Shown: positions 38,715 to 49,127 of the stretch, piece after piece
How the letters are laid out: every line of letters begins with the position of its first letter
How positions within the stretch are numbered: position 1 is the stretch's first letter
Assembly: GCF_002778325.1 (NCBI RefSeq)
Contig: NZ_NESI01000002.1
Span: 62,001-126,000 of the forward strand
Source of the DNA: Limnohabitans sp. B9-3
Lineage (GTDB): Bacteria; Pseudomonadota; Gammaproteobacteria; Burkholderiales; Burkholderiaceae_C
DNA: 64,000 nucleotides
Direction of reading: 5' to 3'
Translations under genes and position numbers: made by a program
Notes under the pieces: generated by a model
What the model was told of the DNA's origin: nothing
The model's input: the letters and a program-made list of their open reading frames with translations, nothing else
Databases searched by the model: none

Positions 38715-39398
38715 ATGTACGAACTCGGCGTTGTTTACCGCAACATCACTCGCGCAGATCGCGCAACAGCCGACGCTTTGGCGTCTTTGGGCTCTGCGAC
38801 TGTGCACGAAGCCATGGGTCGCGTCGGCTTGATGAAGCCCTACATGCGCCCCGTCTACGCTGGCGCGCAAGTGTCGGGCACGGCGGTGACCGTGTTGCTG
38901 CACCCCGGCGACAACTGGATGATGCATGTCGTTGCTGAGCAAATTCAGCCTGGCGACATCGTGGTGGCTGCCATCACGGCAGAGTGCACCGATGGCTACT
39001 TTGGCGACTTGTTGGCCACGTCGTTCATGGCCCGTGGCGCACGCGCCTTGGTCATCGACGCCGGTGTGCGTGACGTGAAAGAGTTGACCAAGATGGGTTT
39101 CCCCGTGTGGAGCAAAGCCATCAGCAGCAAAGGCACGATCAAAGCCACCGTGGGTTCGGTGAACATTCCCGTGGTCTGCGCAGGCATGCTTATCACCCCC
39201 GGCGACGTGATCGTGGCTGACGACGATGGCGTGGTCTGCGTGCCCGCCGCCATGGCCGCCAAAACACTGGCCACCGCACAAGCCCGCGAAGCCAACGAAG
39301 GCGAGAAGCGCGCCAAGTTGGCCTCGGGCGTGTTGGGTTTGGACATGTACAAAATGCGCGAGCCTTTGGCAGCTGCAGGTTTGAAGTACATCGACTGA
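38715..39398 (+). CDS. ligK: 4-carboxy-4-hydroxy-2-oxoadipate aldolase (HMG/CHA aldolase)
   Basis: A 227-residue class II aldolase of the RraA-like LigK/PmdF type. It splits 4-carboxy-4-hydroxy-2-oxoadipate into pyruvate and oxaloacetate, the last step of the pathway. Visible blocks are [25 protein letters not shown] and [16 protein letters not shown], then [15 protein letters not shown]. The frame is open further upstream, but that overlaps ligJ; the ATG at 38715 has GGAG before it. Confidence 0.93.
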   Translation: MYELGVVYRNITRADRATADALASLGSATVHEAMGRVGLMKPYMRPVYAGAQVSGTAVTVLLHPGDNWMMHVVAEQIQPGDIVVAAITAECTDGYFGDLLATSFMARGARALVIDAGVRDVKELTKMGFPVWSKAISSKGTIKATVGSVNIPVVCAGMLITPGDVIVADDDGVVCVPAAMAAKTLATAQAREANEGEKRAKLASGVLGLDMYKMREPLAAAGLKYID

Positions 39399-39413
39399 CG
39401 CAGCTTGCACACC

Positions 39414-40250
39414 ATGCGCACATCGCGTCGTCTTCTGTGGCCGTTGGCCGTTGCTGCCCTGTTGGGCTTGACGGCGTGCGTCAGCACGTGGCAAATCCCA
39501 TCGCCTTCCTCGGCGCTAACGGCGTTGTCCGTGGCACCCGAGGTGCAGCAAGCTTTGGCGCCGGCGGGCGTGTTGCGCGTAGGTGTGTACTTGGGCAGCC
39601 CCACCTCGCTCGTGCGTGATGCCAAAACAGGGCAGTCGCACGGTGTGGCGTTTGAGTTGGGCCACGCTTTGGGCCAACAGTTGGGGGTGCCCGTGCAAGT
39701 GGTGGAATATCCGCGCGTCGCCGAAGTGATCGAAGGGCTTAAAAAGTCTGAGATCGACATGACCTTCACCAACGCCACGGCTGCACGCGCCAAAGACATC
39801 GCCTTCACGCCAGCGTTAATTCAGCTGGAGTTGGGCGTGTTGGTGCCTGCCAACAGCCGCCTTCAAAGCTTTGCCGATGTGGACCGTGCGGGCGTGCGTT
39901 TGGGCGTGAGCCAGGGCAGCTCGTCGCAAGGCGTGTTGGGTGCGCGTTTGAAACAAGCCACTGTGGTGCCCGTGCCCTCGCTCAGCGTGGCGCAGCAAAT
40001 GCTGCAGCGCGGTGAGTTAGACGCGTTTGCCACCAACAAAGGCATCTTGTTTGAATTGGCCGAAAAGGTGCCAGGCGCCCAAGTGCTCAAAGATCGCTGG
40101 GGCTTAGAGAACTTGGCGATCGCCATTCCCAAAGGTCGCGAGTCTGCCATGCCGTATCTGCGTGATTTCACACAAAGCTTGGTCACTCGTGGTGAGCTTC
40201 AAAAAATGGCCACCCGTGCAGGTTTGCGTGGTTTGGCACAAGCCGATTGA
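39414..40250 (+). CDS. Family 3 solute-binding lipoprotein
   Basis: A 278-residue periplasmic binding protein (SBP_bac_3). The N-terminus has a signal peptide with lipobox LTAC, cysteine near residue 22. The body has VLRVGVYLGSPTSLV, GVAFELGHALGQQLGV, IDMTFTNATAARAKDIAFT and GVRLGVSQGSSSQGVL. Such proteins normally bind amino acids or small acids for an ABC importer. No permease or ATPase is adjacent. It is embedded in the lig operon, so an aromatic or dicarboxylic acid ligand is plausible. The ATG at 39414 is preferred over the in-frame TTG at 39405. Confidence 0.85.
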   Translation: MRTSRRLLWPLAVAALLGLTACVSTWQIPSPSSALTALSVAPEVQQALAPAGVLRVGVYLGSPTSLVRDAKTGQSHGVAFELGHALGQQLGVPVQVVEYPRVAEVIEGLKKSEIDMTFTNATAARAKDIAFTPALIQLELGVLVPANSRLQSFADVDRAGVRLGVSQGSSSQGVLGARLKQATVVPVPSLSVAQQMLQRGELDAFATNKGILFELAEKVPGAQVLKDRWGLENLAIAIPKGRESAMPYLRDFTQSLVTRGELQKMATRAGLRGLAQAD

Positions 40251-40269
40251 TTTTTAAAAGGAAACGACG

Positions 40270-41235
40270 ATGAGTGTTTTGAAACGTATCAGTTCGGTCC
40301 TGTTGACCTGCCTGATCGCGGGCCAAGCCTTGGCGCAGGCGTATCCCACCAAGCCCATCAAAGTGGTGGTGGGTTATGCCGCTGGCGGTGCGGTGGACGT
40401 GGTGGCGCGCACCATCGGCCAAAGCCTCTCCACCAGCATGGGCCAGCCGGTGGTCGTAGAAAACAAACCGGGCGCGGGGACCAACATCGCCGTCAAGTCG
40501 GTGATCACCGCAGAGCCCGATGGCTACACCCTGATGATGGCTGCCAACGCTTTGGCCGCCAACATGTCGTTGTACCAACCTGCGCCGTTTGATGCCGAGC
40601 GCGATTTGGTGGCGGTGTCATTCATTGGTCGTGTGCCTGTGGTGATCGCCGCCAATCCCAACGCACCTTTCGCCACCGTCAAGCAACTGATTGACGCTGC
40701 CAAAGGCAAGCCCAACACCATCGCGTTTGGCTCGCCCGGCAATGGTTCAACACCACACATGGCGATTGAGTTGTTTGCCCGCGCTGCAGGCATCGACTTG
40801 CAACACATTCCTTACCGCGGCGGATCGCCGGCCATCACCGATGTGATCGGCGGGCAGTTGCCTTTGGTTGCAGTCAATGCGCTGGAGGTGTTACCCCACG
40901 TCAAGAGCGGCAAGCTCAAAGTATTGGCCGTGCTCAGCCCGAACCGTAGCCCCATTTTTCCAGAGGTTCCCACCATCGCCGAGTCTGGTTTTGCCGGCTT
41001 TGAAGCCTCGGTGTGGTACGGCCTGGTGGCCCCCGCGGCCACACCCAAACCCATCGTGAACAAGCTGCATGAGGAAGTGCAAAAAGCGCTGCAAACCAAA
41101 GAAGTGCGTGAGCGCATGAATGCGGTGGGCGGCGAAGTCGTGCCCGGCAGCGCCGAGATGTTCGCCAACCTGATCCGCTCCGAACGCCAGCGTTATGCCA
41201 AGCTGGTGCGCGAAGCCAACATTCAACCTGATTGA
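40270..41235 (+). CDS. Bug/TctC-type tripartite tricarboxylate transporter receptor
   Basis: A 321-residue periplasmic receptor with a signal peptide ending at AQA-Y (about 24). The Bug signature is clear: YPTKPIKVVVGYAAGGAVD, VVVENKPGAGTNIAV, DGYTLMMA, and YRGGSPAITDVIGGQLP. It belongs in the lig operon, between two transport/pathway genes, so it may capture protocatechuate or a ring-cleavage acid. No TctA or TctB membrane subunit is in the window; it must borrow one or act as a sensor. Confidence 0.9.
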   Translation: MSVLKRISSVLLTCLIAGQALAQAYPTKPIKVVVGYAAGGAVDVVARTIGQSLSTSMGQPVVVENKPGAGTNIAVKSVITAEPDGYTLMMAANALAANMSLYQPAPFDAERDLVAVSFIGRVPVVIAANPNAPFATVKQLIDAAKGKPNTIAFGSPGNGSTPHMAIELFARAAGIDLQHIPYRGGSPAITDVIGGQLPLVAVNALEVLPHVKSGKLKVLAVLSPNRSPIFPEVPTIAESGFAGFEASVWYGLVAPAATPKPIVNKLHEEVQKALQTKEVRERMNAVGGEVVPGSAEMFANLIRSERQRYAKLVREANIQPD

Positions 41236-41254
41236 CACCTGAGAGGACCTCAAC

Positions 41255-42171
41255 ATGGAATTTCAAAAGACCCCTGGCTGGCTGGACTGGTACAACGGCC
41301 CAAGTAAACCCACCTTTAAATTACCCGCAGGCGCGGTGGATGCCCACTGCCACGTGTTTGGCCCCGGCAACGAGTTCCCTTACGCGCCTGAGCGCAAGTA
41401 CACCCCGTGCGATGCCTCCAAGGCCCAGCTCTATGCTTTGCGCGACCACCTCGGCTTTGCCCGCAACGTGGTGGTGCAAGCCACCTGTCATGGCGCAGAC
41501 AACAGTGCCATGGTCGATGCCTTGGTCAGCTCTGGCGGTAAGGCGCGTGGCGTGGCCACCGTCAAGCGCAGCGTGACTGAAGATGAGTTGCAAGCCATGC
41601 ACGACGCCGGTGTGCGTGGTGTCCGTTTTAACTTTGTGAAGCGCTTGGTGGACTTCACACCGAAAGACGAATTGTTGGAAATTGCCAGACGCGTTCAGAT
41701 GTACGGCTGGCATGTGGTGATTTACTTTGAAGCCGTCGACTTGCCCGAGTTGTGGGACTTCTTCACCGCCTTGCCCACCAACATCGTGGTCGACCACATG
41801 GGCCGCCCCGATGTGACCAAGCCAGTGGACGGTCCCGAGTTTGAGTTGTTCGTGAAGTTCATGCGCGAACACCCCAACGTGTGGAGCAAGGTGACGTGCC
41901 CCGAGCGTTTGTCGGTGGCTGGCCCCAAGGCTTTGAATGGCGAACAAAACGCTTACCAAGACGTGATTCCTTTTGCCAAGCGCATCGTCGACGAGTTTCC
42001 CAACCGCGTGATCTGGGGCACCGATTGGCCACACCCCAACCTCAAAGACCACATGCCCGATGACGGCTTGTTGGTGGACTTCATCCCGCACATCGCCACC
42101 ACCGAAGAAAAGCAGCGTAAGTTGTTGGTGGACAACCCCATGCGCCTGTACTGGCCTGAGGAGACTTTCTA

Positions 42172-42172
<1 letters not shown>
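41255..42172 (+). CDS. ligI: 2-pyrone-4,6-dicarboxylate lactonase
   Basis: A 305-residue amidohydrolase-superfamily lactonase (LigI/PmdD). H31 and H33 are in VDAHCHVFGPG; GVRFNFVKRLVDF and WGTDWPHPN with the catalytic Asp are diagnostic. It opens the pyrone ring to oxalomesaconate. Its TAA overlaps the ligA ATG by one base (TAATG), implying coupled translation. Confidence 0.94.
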
Positions 42173-43508
<1,336 letters not shown>

Positions 43509-43556
43509 TAACTTTGCGGGACAGACCTTTAGCTCTGTCCTCAACTGGAGTAAAAC

Positions 43557-44513
43557 ATGAGCAAAACCATCAAAGTCGCCCTGGCTGGCGCAGGTGCCTT
43601 CGGCATCAAACACTTGGACGGGATCCAAAACATCGACGGCGTAGAAGTCGTGTCCTTGATTGGCCGTGAGTTGCCCAAGACCCAAGAAGTTGCGGCCAAA
43701 TACGGCATCCAACACGTCACCACCGACTTGGCGGACAGCTTGGCCTTGCCCGAAGTCGATGCCGTGATTTTGTGCACGCCCACCCAAATGCACGCCGCAC
43801 AAAGCTTGGCTTGCTTAAAAGCCGGCAAGCACGTGCAAGTGGAAATTCCCTTGGCTGACAGCTGGAAAGATGCTGACGAAGTCGTGCGTGTGGCCCAAGA
43901 AAAAGGCCTGGTTGCGATGTGCGGTCACACCCGTCGCTTCAACCCCAGCCACCAATGGGTGCACCACAAAATCAAAGCGGGCGAATTCAACATCCAGCAA
44001 ATGGATGTGCAAACCTACTTTTTCCGCCGCACCAACATGAACGCCTTGGGCCAAGCCCGCAGCTGGACCGACCACTTGCTGTGGCACCACGCTGCCCACA
44101 CCGTGGACTTGTTCGCTTACCAAGCGGGCAGCCCGATCGTCAAAGCCAATGCAGTTCAGGGACCCATTCATCCCGCCCTGGGCATCGCCATGGACATGAG
44201 CATCCAGCTGCAAGCTGCCAACGGTGCGATTTGTACCTTGAGTTTGTCGTTCAACAACGACGGCCCCTTGGGTACCTACTTCCGCTACATCGGCGACACC
44301 GGTACTTACCTGGCCCGTTACGACGATTTGTACACCGGCAAGGAAGAGCAGATCGACGTGTCCAAAGTGGCCGTCTCGATGAACGGCATCGAGTTGCAGG
44401 ACCGTGAATTTTTCGCTGCGATCAAAGAGGGCCGCGAACCTAACTCTAGCGTTGCGCAAGTGCTGCCTTGTTACAAGGTACTGCACGAGTTGGAGTTGCA
44501 ACTCAACGCGTGA
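43557..44513 (+). CDS. ligC: 4-carboxy-2-hydroxymuconate-6-semialdehyde dehydrogenase
   Basis: A 318-residue Gfo/Idh/MocA-family NADP dehydrogenase. The Rossmann motif is GAGAFGIKH; VEIPLADSW and GHTRRFNPSHQW follow, then SWTDHLLWHHAAHTVDLFAYQ. LigC/PmdC oxidises the cyclised semialdehyde to 2-pyrone-4,6-dicarboxylate. It is the last gene of the cluster and is followed by a terminator. Confidence 0.95.
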   Translation: MSKTIKVALAGAGAFGIKHLDGIQNIDGVEVVSLIGRELPKTQEVAAKYGIQHVTTDLADSLALPEVDAVILCTPTQMHAAQSLACLKAGKHVQVEIPLADSWKDADEVVRVAQEKGLVAMCGHTRRFNPSHQWVHHKIKAGEFNIQQMDVQTYFFRRTNMNALGQARSWTDHLLWHHAAHTVDLFAYQAGSPIVKANAVQGPIHPALGIAMDMSIQLQAANGAICTLSLSFNNDGPLGTYFRYIGDTGTYLARYDDLYTGKEEQIDVSKVAVSMNGIELQDREFFAAIKEGREPNSSVAQVLPCYKVLHELELQLNA

Positions 44514-44557
44514 TACCGAGCTAAGCGTCGCTTTTTTGCGAGGCATGCTGCGTATCG

Positions 44558-44584
44558 AAGGGAGCCGTTAGGCTCCCTTTTTTG
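44558..44584 (+). terminator. Rho-independent terminator of the lig cluster
   Basis: Stem AAGGGAGCC / GGCTCCCTT with a GTTA loop, followed by a T-run. It lies about 45 bases after the ligC stop and separates the protocatechuate operon from the downstream catabolic genes. Confidence 0.9.
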
Positions 44585-44660
44585 TTGCTCATGGACGGTT
44601 TGGTTTGAAGTGATTCGGTGATCGTTGCGAATTAAGGGTTTTCATAGCGTCGATGAAAAT

Positions 44661-44679
44661 TCAATTGTCAGACAATTGA
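44661..44679. promoter_or_regulatory. Perfect FadR/FCD-type operator palindrome
   Basis: Nine-base arms TCAATTGTC / GACAATTGA around a single central A. The core TTGTCAGACAA fits the TNGTNNNACNA consensus of the FadR branch of GntR regulators. It ends only five bases before the CoA-transferase ATG, in the place of a ribosome site. A bound repressor would block transcription or initiation directly. No GntR gene is nearby; the nearest in this window is at 11.2-11.8 kb. Confidence 0.65.
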
Positions 44680-44684
44680 TTTCT

Positions 44685-45881
44685 ATGTCTACTCACTCAT
44701 CCCATTCACACGCTGCCGGCGTGACGCACCAAGCGCCTTTACATGGCGTGCGTGTGTTGGACCTCACGCGCTTGCTTCCCGGCCCAATGTGCGGGTTGCA
44801 TCTCGGGGACCTCGGTGCGGAGGTGATCAAGGTCGAGGACACGGGGGCGGGCGACTATGCCGCTGAGGCCGTGCGTCAGTTGGTGAACCGCAACAAACGC
44901 TCGATCTGCATCGACCTCAAGCAAGCCAGTGGCGTGGCGTTGTTACTCAGTCTGTGTGCACAAGCGGATGTGTTGATTGAAGGTTTTCGACCAGGCGTGA
45001 TGGCACGCTTGGGTGTGGGTTACTCGGCCGTGCAAGCCGTCAATCCCAAATTGGTCTACTGCAGCATCAGTGGTTATGGACAAACGGGGCCAGACAAAGA
45101 TGCGCCAGGACACGATGTGAACTACAGCGCATTGGCAGGCGTTGCCGATCAAATGGGCACCGCGCAAGATTTGGCGTTGTCCAATGTGCCCGTGGCCGAT
45201 TTGTTAGGCGGCACCATGACTGCCGTGATGGGCATCTTGGCCGCTTTGTTTGACGCGTCGCGCACGGGCAAAGGACGTCACGTGGATGTGGCCATCGCCG
45301 ATGGCGTGTTGGCACATGCCGTGGTGCCTTTGGCGGGAGTCAATGTGCGTGGCAGCACAAAGCCCGCAGGGGCTGACAAGCTCACAGGTGAATTGCCGTG
45401 TTATGCCACGTACCGCACGCGTGATGCACGTTTTGTCGCGGTGGGCGCTTTGGAAAAAAAGTTTTGGGACACCTTTTGCGATCTGATTGAGCGTGCAGAC
45501 CTCAAGCCCTTGCACCACCCCCTGACACCTGAACAGTCGCAATGGGTACGAGATGAACTAAGCCGGCTCATTGGCGCACACACGTGGGCGTATTGGCGTG
45601 ACAAATTAGACGGCGCAGACTGCTGCGTCACGCCTGTTTTGAAGTTGGAAGAAAGTCTTTCGCATCCGCAGTTTGTGGCGCGCGGCATGGTGTTGCCCGG
45701 AGTGACCGCAGCGGGGCAGCCCTTTGTGCAGTTTGGCAGTCCCGTTCAAATGACAGACTTTGATTTCGCGATTCGTCACCCCGCACCCAAGCAAGGGCAG
45801 CACACCCAAGAGATTCTTTTGCAAGCGGGCTACACGCACGATGAGGTCGATGCCTTGCTTGCGCAAGGGACAGTCGCTTGA
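44685..45881 (+). CDS. CaiB/BaiF-family (family III) CoA-transferase
   Basis: A 398-residue family III CoA-transferase. Conserved parts are LHGVRVLDLTRLLPGPMCGLHLGDLGAEVIKVED at the N-terminus, NRNKRSICIDLK, a GYGQTGP block, and GHDVNYSALAG with the active-site Asp. It would swap CoA between acyl-CoA and a free acid, or act as an epimerase-like racemase (AMACR group). It precedes an AraC gene in a catabolic region. The reading frame is open from 44625, but the palindrome and the family N-terminus favour the ATG at 44685. Confidence 0.88.
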   Translation: MSTHSSHSHAAGVTHQAPLHGVRVLDLTRLLPGPMCGLHLGDLGAEVIKVEDTGAGDYAAEAVRQLVNRNKRSICIDLKQASGVALLLSLCAQADVLIEGFRPGVMARLGVGYSAVQAVNPKLVYCSISGYGQTGPDKDAPGHDVNYSALAGVADQMGTAQDLALSNVPVADLLGGTMTAVMGILAALFDASRTGKGRHVDVAIADGVLAHAVVPLAGVNVRGSTKPAGADKLTGELPCYATYRTRDARFVAVGALEKKFWDTFCDLIERADLKPLHHPLTPEQSQWVRDELSRLIGAHTWAYWRDKLDGADCCVTPVLKLEESLSHPQFVARGMVLPGVTAAGQPFVQFGSPVQMTDFDFAIRHPAPKQGQHTQEILLQAGYTHDEVDALLAQGTVA

Positions 45882-45902
45882 CGCGTTTGAACGGATTTCG
45901 TC

Positions 45903-46916
45903 ATGGCTGCTAACACCCACCACACCGTGGCGATTGCCCAGGTGACGCAGATTTTGCAAGGGGCTGTACAACGTGGTTTGGATGTCAACGCCTTGCTGCA
46001 GCGCGCAGGCATCTCGCCCAGCTTGATAGATTCACCCTTGTCACGCGTGACCCAAGGTCAATATGCGGCCCTGATGCTGGTGCTGCGTCGCGTTACTCGC
46101 GATGAGCTGTGGGGCTTGTGTAGCCGTCCGTTGAAGCTGGGCAGCTTTGTGCAATCAGCGCGCATGCTGGTGCATTGCCGAACCTTGGGTGAGGTTTTGA
46201 CAGAAGGTTTTCAGTTCTATCACCTCATGCTCGACGACTTTGTGCCGCGTCTGCAAGTGTCACAAGGCGTGGCCACCGTACGACTGACACATCGCGTTGC
46301 GCTCACGCCTCAACTGGCCTATGCCCAACGCACGTTTGGTTTTTATAGTTACGGTTTGGCCTGTTGGTTGGTGGCCAGACGCATTCCTTTGCTCGACGTG
46401 ATTTATCCAGAAACTGATACGCAATACAAGACAGACGCTGGGCGCTTGTTTCAAGCGCCTTTGCGTTTTGAGCGCGATTCCATGGGCTTTCGATTTGAAG
46501 CCTCGTGGTTGGATTTGCCGGTGGTGCAAACGCCACAAAGCTTGACGGAGTTTTTACGGCAAGCGCCCGCGAGCTTGATCATCAAGTACCGCGACCAGAC
46601 CAGTTTGACCGAGCGCATTCGTCGCTTGCTGCGTCGCAGCTTGGCGCAAGAGTTGCCATCGCTAGAAGACGTAGGACACGCCTTGGCCATGACCCCACAA
46701 ACCTTGCGACGTCGCTTGCGTGATGAAGGGCAGGGTTATCAAGCCATCAAAGATGACTTGCGTCGTGACGTGGCGATTGAGTATTTGGGGCGGCCCGAAT
46801 TGACCTTGCTCGACATTGCCAATCGCCTTGGATTTTCTGAGGCCAGCACCTTCCATCGGGCCTTCAAAGCGTGGACTGGGGTTTCCCCGGGGGCATACCG
46901 TCAAACGCATTTCTGA
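45903..46916 (+). CDS. AraC-family transcriptional regulator
   Basis: A 337-residue regulator with an N-terminal arabinose-binding-like domain (about 20-200, LVHCRTLGEVLTEGFQFYHLM), as in the OruR/ArgR group. Two C-terminal helix-turn-helix motifs follow (LEDVGHALAMTPQTLRRRLRDEGQGYQ and LLDIANRLGFSEASTFHRAFKAWTGVSPGAYR). It starts 21 bases after the CoA-transferase and 97 bases before the large operon, so it probably activates one or both. Confidence 0.9.
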   Translation: MAANTHHTVAIAQVTQILQGAVQRGLDVNALLQRAGISPSLIDSPLSRVTQGQYAALMLVLRRVTRDELWGLCSRPLKLGSFVQSARMLVHCRTLGEVLTEGFQFYHLMLDDFVPRLQVSQGVATVRLTHRVALTPQLAYAQRTFGFYSYGLACWLVARRIPLLDVIYPETDTQYKTDAGRLFQAPLRFERDSMGFRFEASWLDLPVVQTPQSLTEFLRQAPASLIIKYRDQTSLTERIRRLLRRSLAQELPSLEDVGHALAMTPQTLRRRLRDEGQGYQAIKDDLRRDVAIEYLGRPELTLLDIANRLGFSEASTFHRAFKAWTGVSPGAYRQTHF

Positions 46917-47013
46917 TCTTTTTTGCCAATCATTTTGGTGTGATCGGTGATTGAAGTTGTGTGTGGTGAGTTTCACACTCGCATCCAACGCAACACACTT
47001 TTCAGGAACACAA
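46917..47013. promoter_or_regulatory. Probable promoter region of the large catabolic operon
   Basis: A 97-base gap, the largest within the region after the AraC gene. It holds the inverted repeat GTGTG-N8-CACAC at 46961-46978 and an AGGAA ribosome site before 47014. No strong -35/-10 pair is evident, which would be consistent with an activator-dependent promoter. Confidence 0.4.
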
Positions 47014-48207
47014 ATGACCCGTATGCAAAGAGCTGTTCACGTCGTAGGTGTCGGCATGATTCCGTTCACCAAGCCTGGTGCTAGCGAGCCCTACACCGTC
47101 ATGGGGGCCCGCGCAGCCAAGTTGGCCCTTGACGATGCGGGTGTTGGTTATGAGCACGTTCAGCAGGCCTATGTGGGCTATGTGTACGGCGACTCCACCT
47201 CTGGTCAAGCGGCCATTTATGGCGTGGGCTTGAGCGGCATACCGGTCTTCAACGTCAACAACAACTGTTCCAGTGGCTCTAGCGCTTTGTTCTTGGCGCG
47301 GCAAGCGGTAGAGAGCGGCATGGTCGAATGTGCCATTGCCTTGGGCTTTGACCAAATGGTGCCGGGTGCCTTAAAGGGTGCGTATGACGACCGTCCATCG
47401 CCCATGCAACGCTTCGCGGATGTGATGAACACACACCAGGGTTACCAAGCCGACGTGCCGCGTGCTGCCCAGTTTTTTGGTGGTGCGGGTCGTGACTACA
47501 TGGGTCAATACGGCATTCGCCGCGACACCTTTGGCCGCATCTCCGTCAAGGCGCGTCAACACGCAGCGCGCAACCCCTTGGCTGTGTTTCGCCAAACCTT
47601 GACGCTCGATGAAGTCATGGCGTCGCCCAGTGTGTTTGACCCCTTGACCCGTTATCAGTGCTGCCCACCCACCTGTGGTGCGGCAGCGGCCATTGTGTGC
47701 TCGGCTGATTTTGCCAAGAAGCACAAGCTCGACATGCGGGTGATCATCGCAGCGCAAGCCATGACGACCGACACCCCTAGCACCTTCGAGACCAACGACA
47801 TGCGCCGCGTGGTGGGCTACGACATGACTGCTGCTGCTGCCAAGCAGGTGTATGAAGCCGCAGGCATTGGACCCGACGCGCTGGATGTGGTGGAACTGCA
47901 CGATTGCTTCACCGCCAACGAACTCATCACCTACGAAGCCTTGGGGCTCACACCTGAGGGGACGGCCGAAAAATTCATCTTGGAAGGTGACAACACCTAC
48001 GGTGGTCGTGTGGTCACCAACCCTTCTGGTGGCCTGCTGTCCAAAGGTCATCCTTTGGGGGCGACGGGCTTGGCGCAATGTGCCGAGTTGGTGTGGCAAC
48101 TGCGAGGTCAAGCTGATCAACGCCAAGTGGAATGCGCGCGACTGGCTTTGCAGCACAACCTAGGTTTAGGCGGCGCGTGTGTGGTGACTTTGTACCAAGC
48201 GGTTTGA
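47014..48207 (+). CDS. SCP-x-type thiolase / lipid-transfer family protein
   Basis: A 397-residue thiolase-superfamily protein of the sterol-carrier (SCP-2 thiolase) group. The nucleophilic Cys is in NNNCSSGSSALFL. HDCFTANELITYEALGL, SGGLLSKGHPLGATG and the second Cys in LGGACVV are all present, so a full thiolytic site is predicted. It would cleave a 3-oxoacyl-CoA, probably branched or bulky. It is the first gene of the operon. The frame is open from 46951, but AGGAA at a proper distance marks the ATG at 47014. Confidence 0.9.
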   Translation: MTRMQRAVHVVGVGMIPFTKPGASEPYTVMGARAAKLALDDAGVGYEHVQQAYVGYVYGDSTSGQAAIYGVGLSGIPVFNVNNNCSSGSSALFLARQAVESGMVECAIALGFDQMVPGALKGAYDDRPSPMQRFADVMNTHQGYQADVPRAAQFFGGAGRDYMGQYGIRRDTFGRISVKARQHAARNPLAVFRQTLTLDEVMASPSVFDPLTRYQCCPPTCGAAAAIVCSADFAKKHKLDMRVIIAAQAMTTDTPSTFETNDMRRVVGYDMTAAAAKQVYEAAGIGPDALDVVELHDCFTANELITYEALGLTPEGTAEKFILEGDNTYGGRVVTNPSGGLLSKGHPLGATGLAQCAELVWQLRGQADQRQVECARLALQHNLGLGGACVVTLYQAV

Positions 48208-48217
48208 AAGGGTATCC

Positions 48218-48661
48218 ATGATTGACAAAAAATACATCGGGCACACCATGCCTATTTTTGAGGTCTTGGTGGAAAAAGGTCGTTTGCGATTTTTCGCCAA
48301 GGCCACCGGCCAGACCGACCCGGTCTATACCGACGACGCCACAGCGCGTGCCGCTGGGCACCCAGCCTTGCCTGTGCCGCCCACATTTTTGTTTTGTTTG
48401 GAAATGGAGTCGCCTGACCCAGCCGCGATCCGCAACCTGTTGGGCATGGATTACCGCAAGCTGCTGCACGGCGAGCAGGGCTTTACCTACCACCGCATGG
48501 CCTATGCGGGTGATGTGCTGCGTTTTGAGCAGCGCATCGAAGACATCTACGACAAAAAAGGCGGTGCACTCGAATTTGTTGTGCGCAAAACCCGCGTGAC
48601 CAACCAACATGGTGAGCCTGTGGCCGAACTACGCACCGTGAGCGTTTTGCGCCATGGATAA
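48218..48661 (+). CDS. MaoC-like dehydratase, N-terminal-type subunit with altered active-site motif
   Basis: A 147-residue hotdog protein of the MaoC_dehydrat_N / FAS1-like group. At the hydratase-2 position where active enzymes read G-D-x-N-P-x-H it reads TGQTDPVYTD, so the Asp and His are not in their usual places. It is directly followed by a second hotdog gene with the full motif. The pair resembles ChsH1/ChsH2-type heteromeric enoyl-CoA hydratases, in which one subunit binds substrate and the other carries the active site. This is inference from motif and gene pairing. Confidence 0.85.
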   Translation: MIDKKYIGHTMPIFEVLVEKGRLRFFAKATGQTDPVYTDDATARAAGHPALPVPPTFLFCLEMESPDPAAIRNLLGMDYRKLLHGEQGFTYHRMAYAGDVLRFEQRIEDIYDKKGGALEFVVRKTRVTNQHGEPVAELRTVSVLRHG

Positions 48662-48671
48662 GGAAACTCAA

Positions 48672-49091
48672 ATGACCCTCCCTAGCTTTGACACCCTTCA
48701 AGTCGGCGACGCCATTCCTGTGCTGGCGTTGCCCCCTGTCTCGCGTCTCACGTTGGCGCTCTACTGCGGCGCTTCGGGCGACCACAACCCCATCCACGTC
48801 GACACCGACTTTGCGCACATCGCAGGCCTGCCCGACGTGATCGCGCACGGCATGTTGTCCATGGGCTGGCTGGCGCGCTTGCTCACCAACTGGGTGCCGC
48901 AAACAGCCATTCGCGATTACAGCGTGCGCTTTGCTGCCATGACTCAAGTGCACGAAAACATCACTTGCACTGGCGAAGTGACCGAAAAATTCGAGGTCGA
49001 TGGAGAGCGCCGCGTGCGCTTGTCGCTGACCACGGTCAATGCTGAAGGCCAGATCAAGCTGGCCGGCGACGCTGTGGTGGCGCTTGCCTGA
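48672..49091 (+). CDS. MaoC-like (R)-enoyl-CoA hydratase, catalytic-type subunit
   Basis: A 139-residue hotdog protein with the complete hydratase-2 motif, GDHNPIHVD, then IAGLPDVIAHGMLSMGWL. It would add water to a trans-2-enoyl-CoA. The frame is open from 48654, overlapping the preceding gene, but AGGAAA lies 7 bases before the ATG at 48672. It probably pairs with the upstream subunit. Confidence 0.88.
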   Translation: MTLPSFDTLQVGDAIPVLALPPVSRLTLALYCGASGDHNPIHVDTDFAHIAGLPDVIAHGMLSMGWLARLLTNWVPQTAIRDYSVRFAAMTQVHENITCTGEVTEKFEVDGERRVRLSLTTVNAEGQIKLAGDAVVALA

Positions 49092-49127
49092 ACCCCATTT
49101 CAAACATACATGTCAAAGGATTTATCC

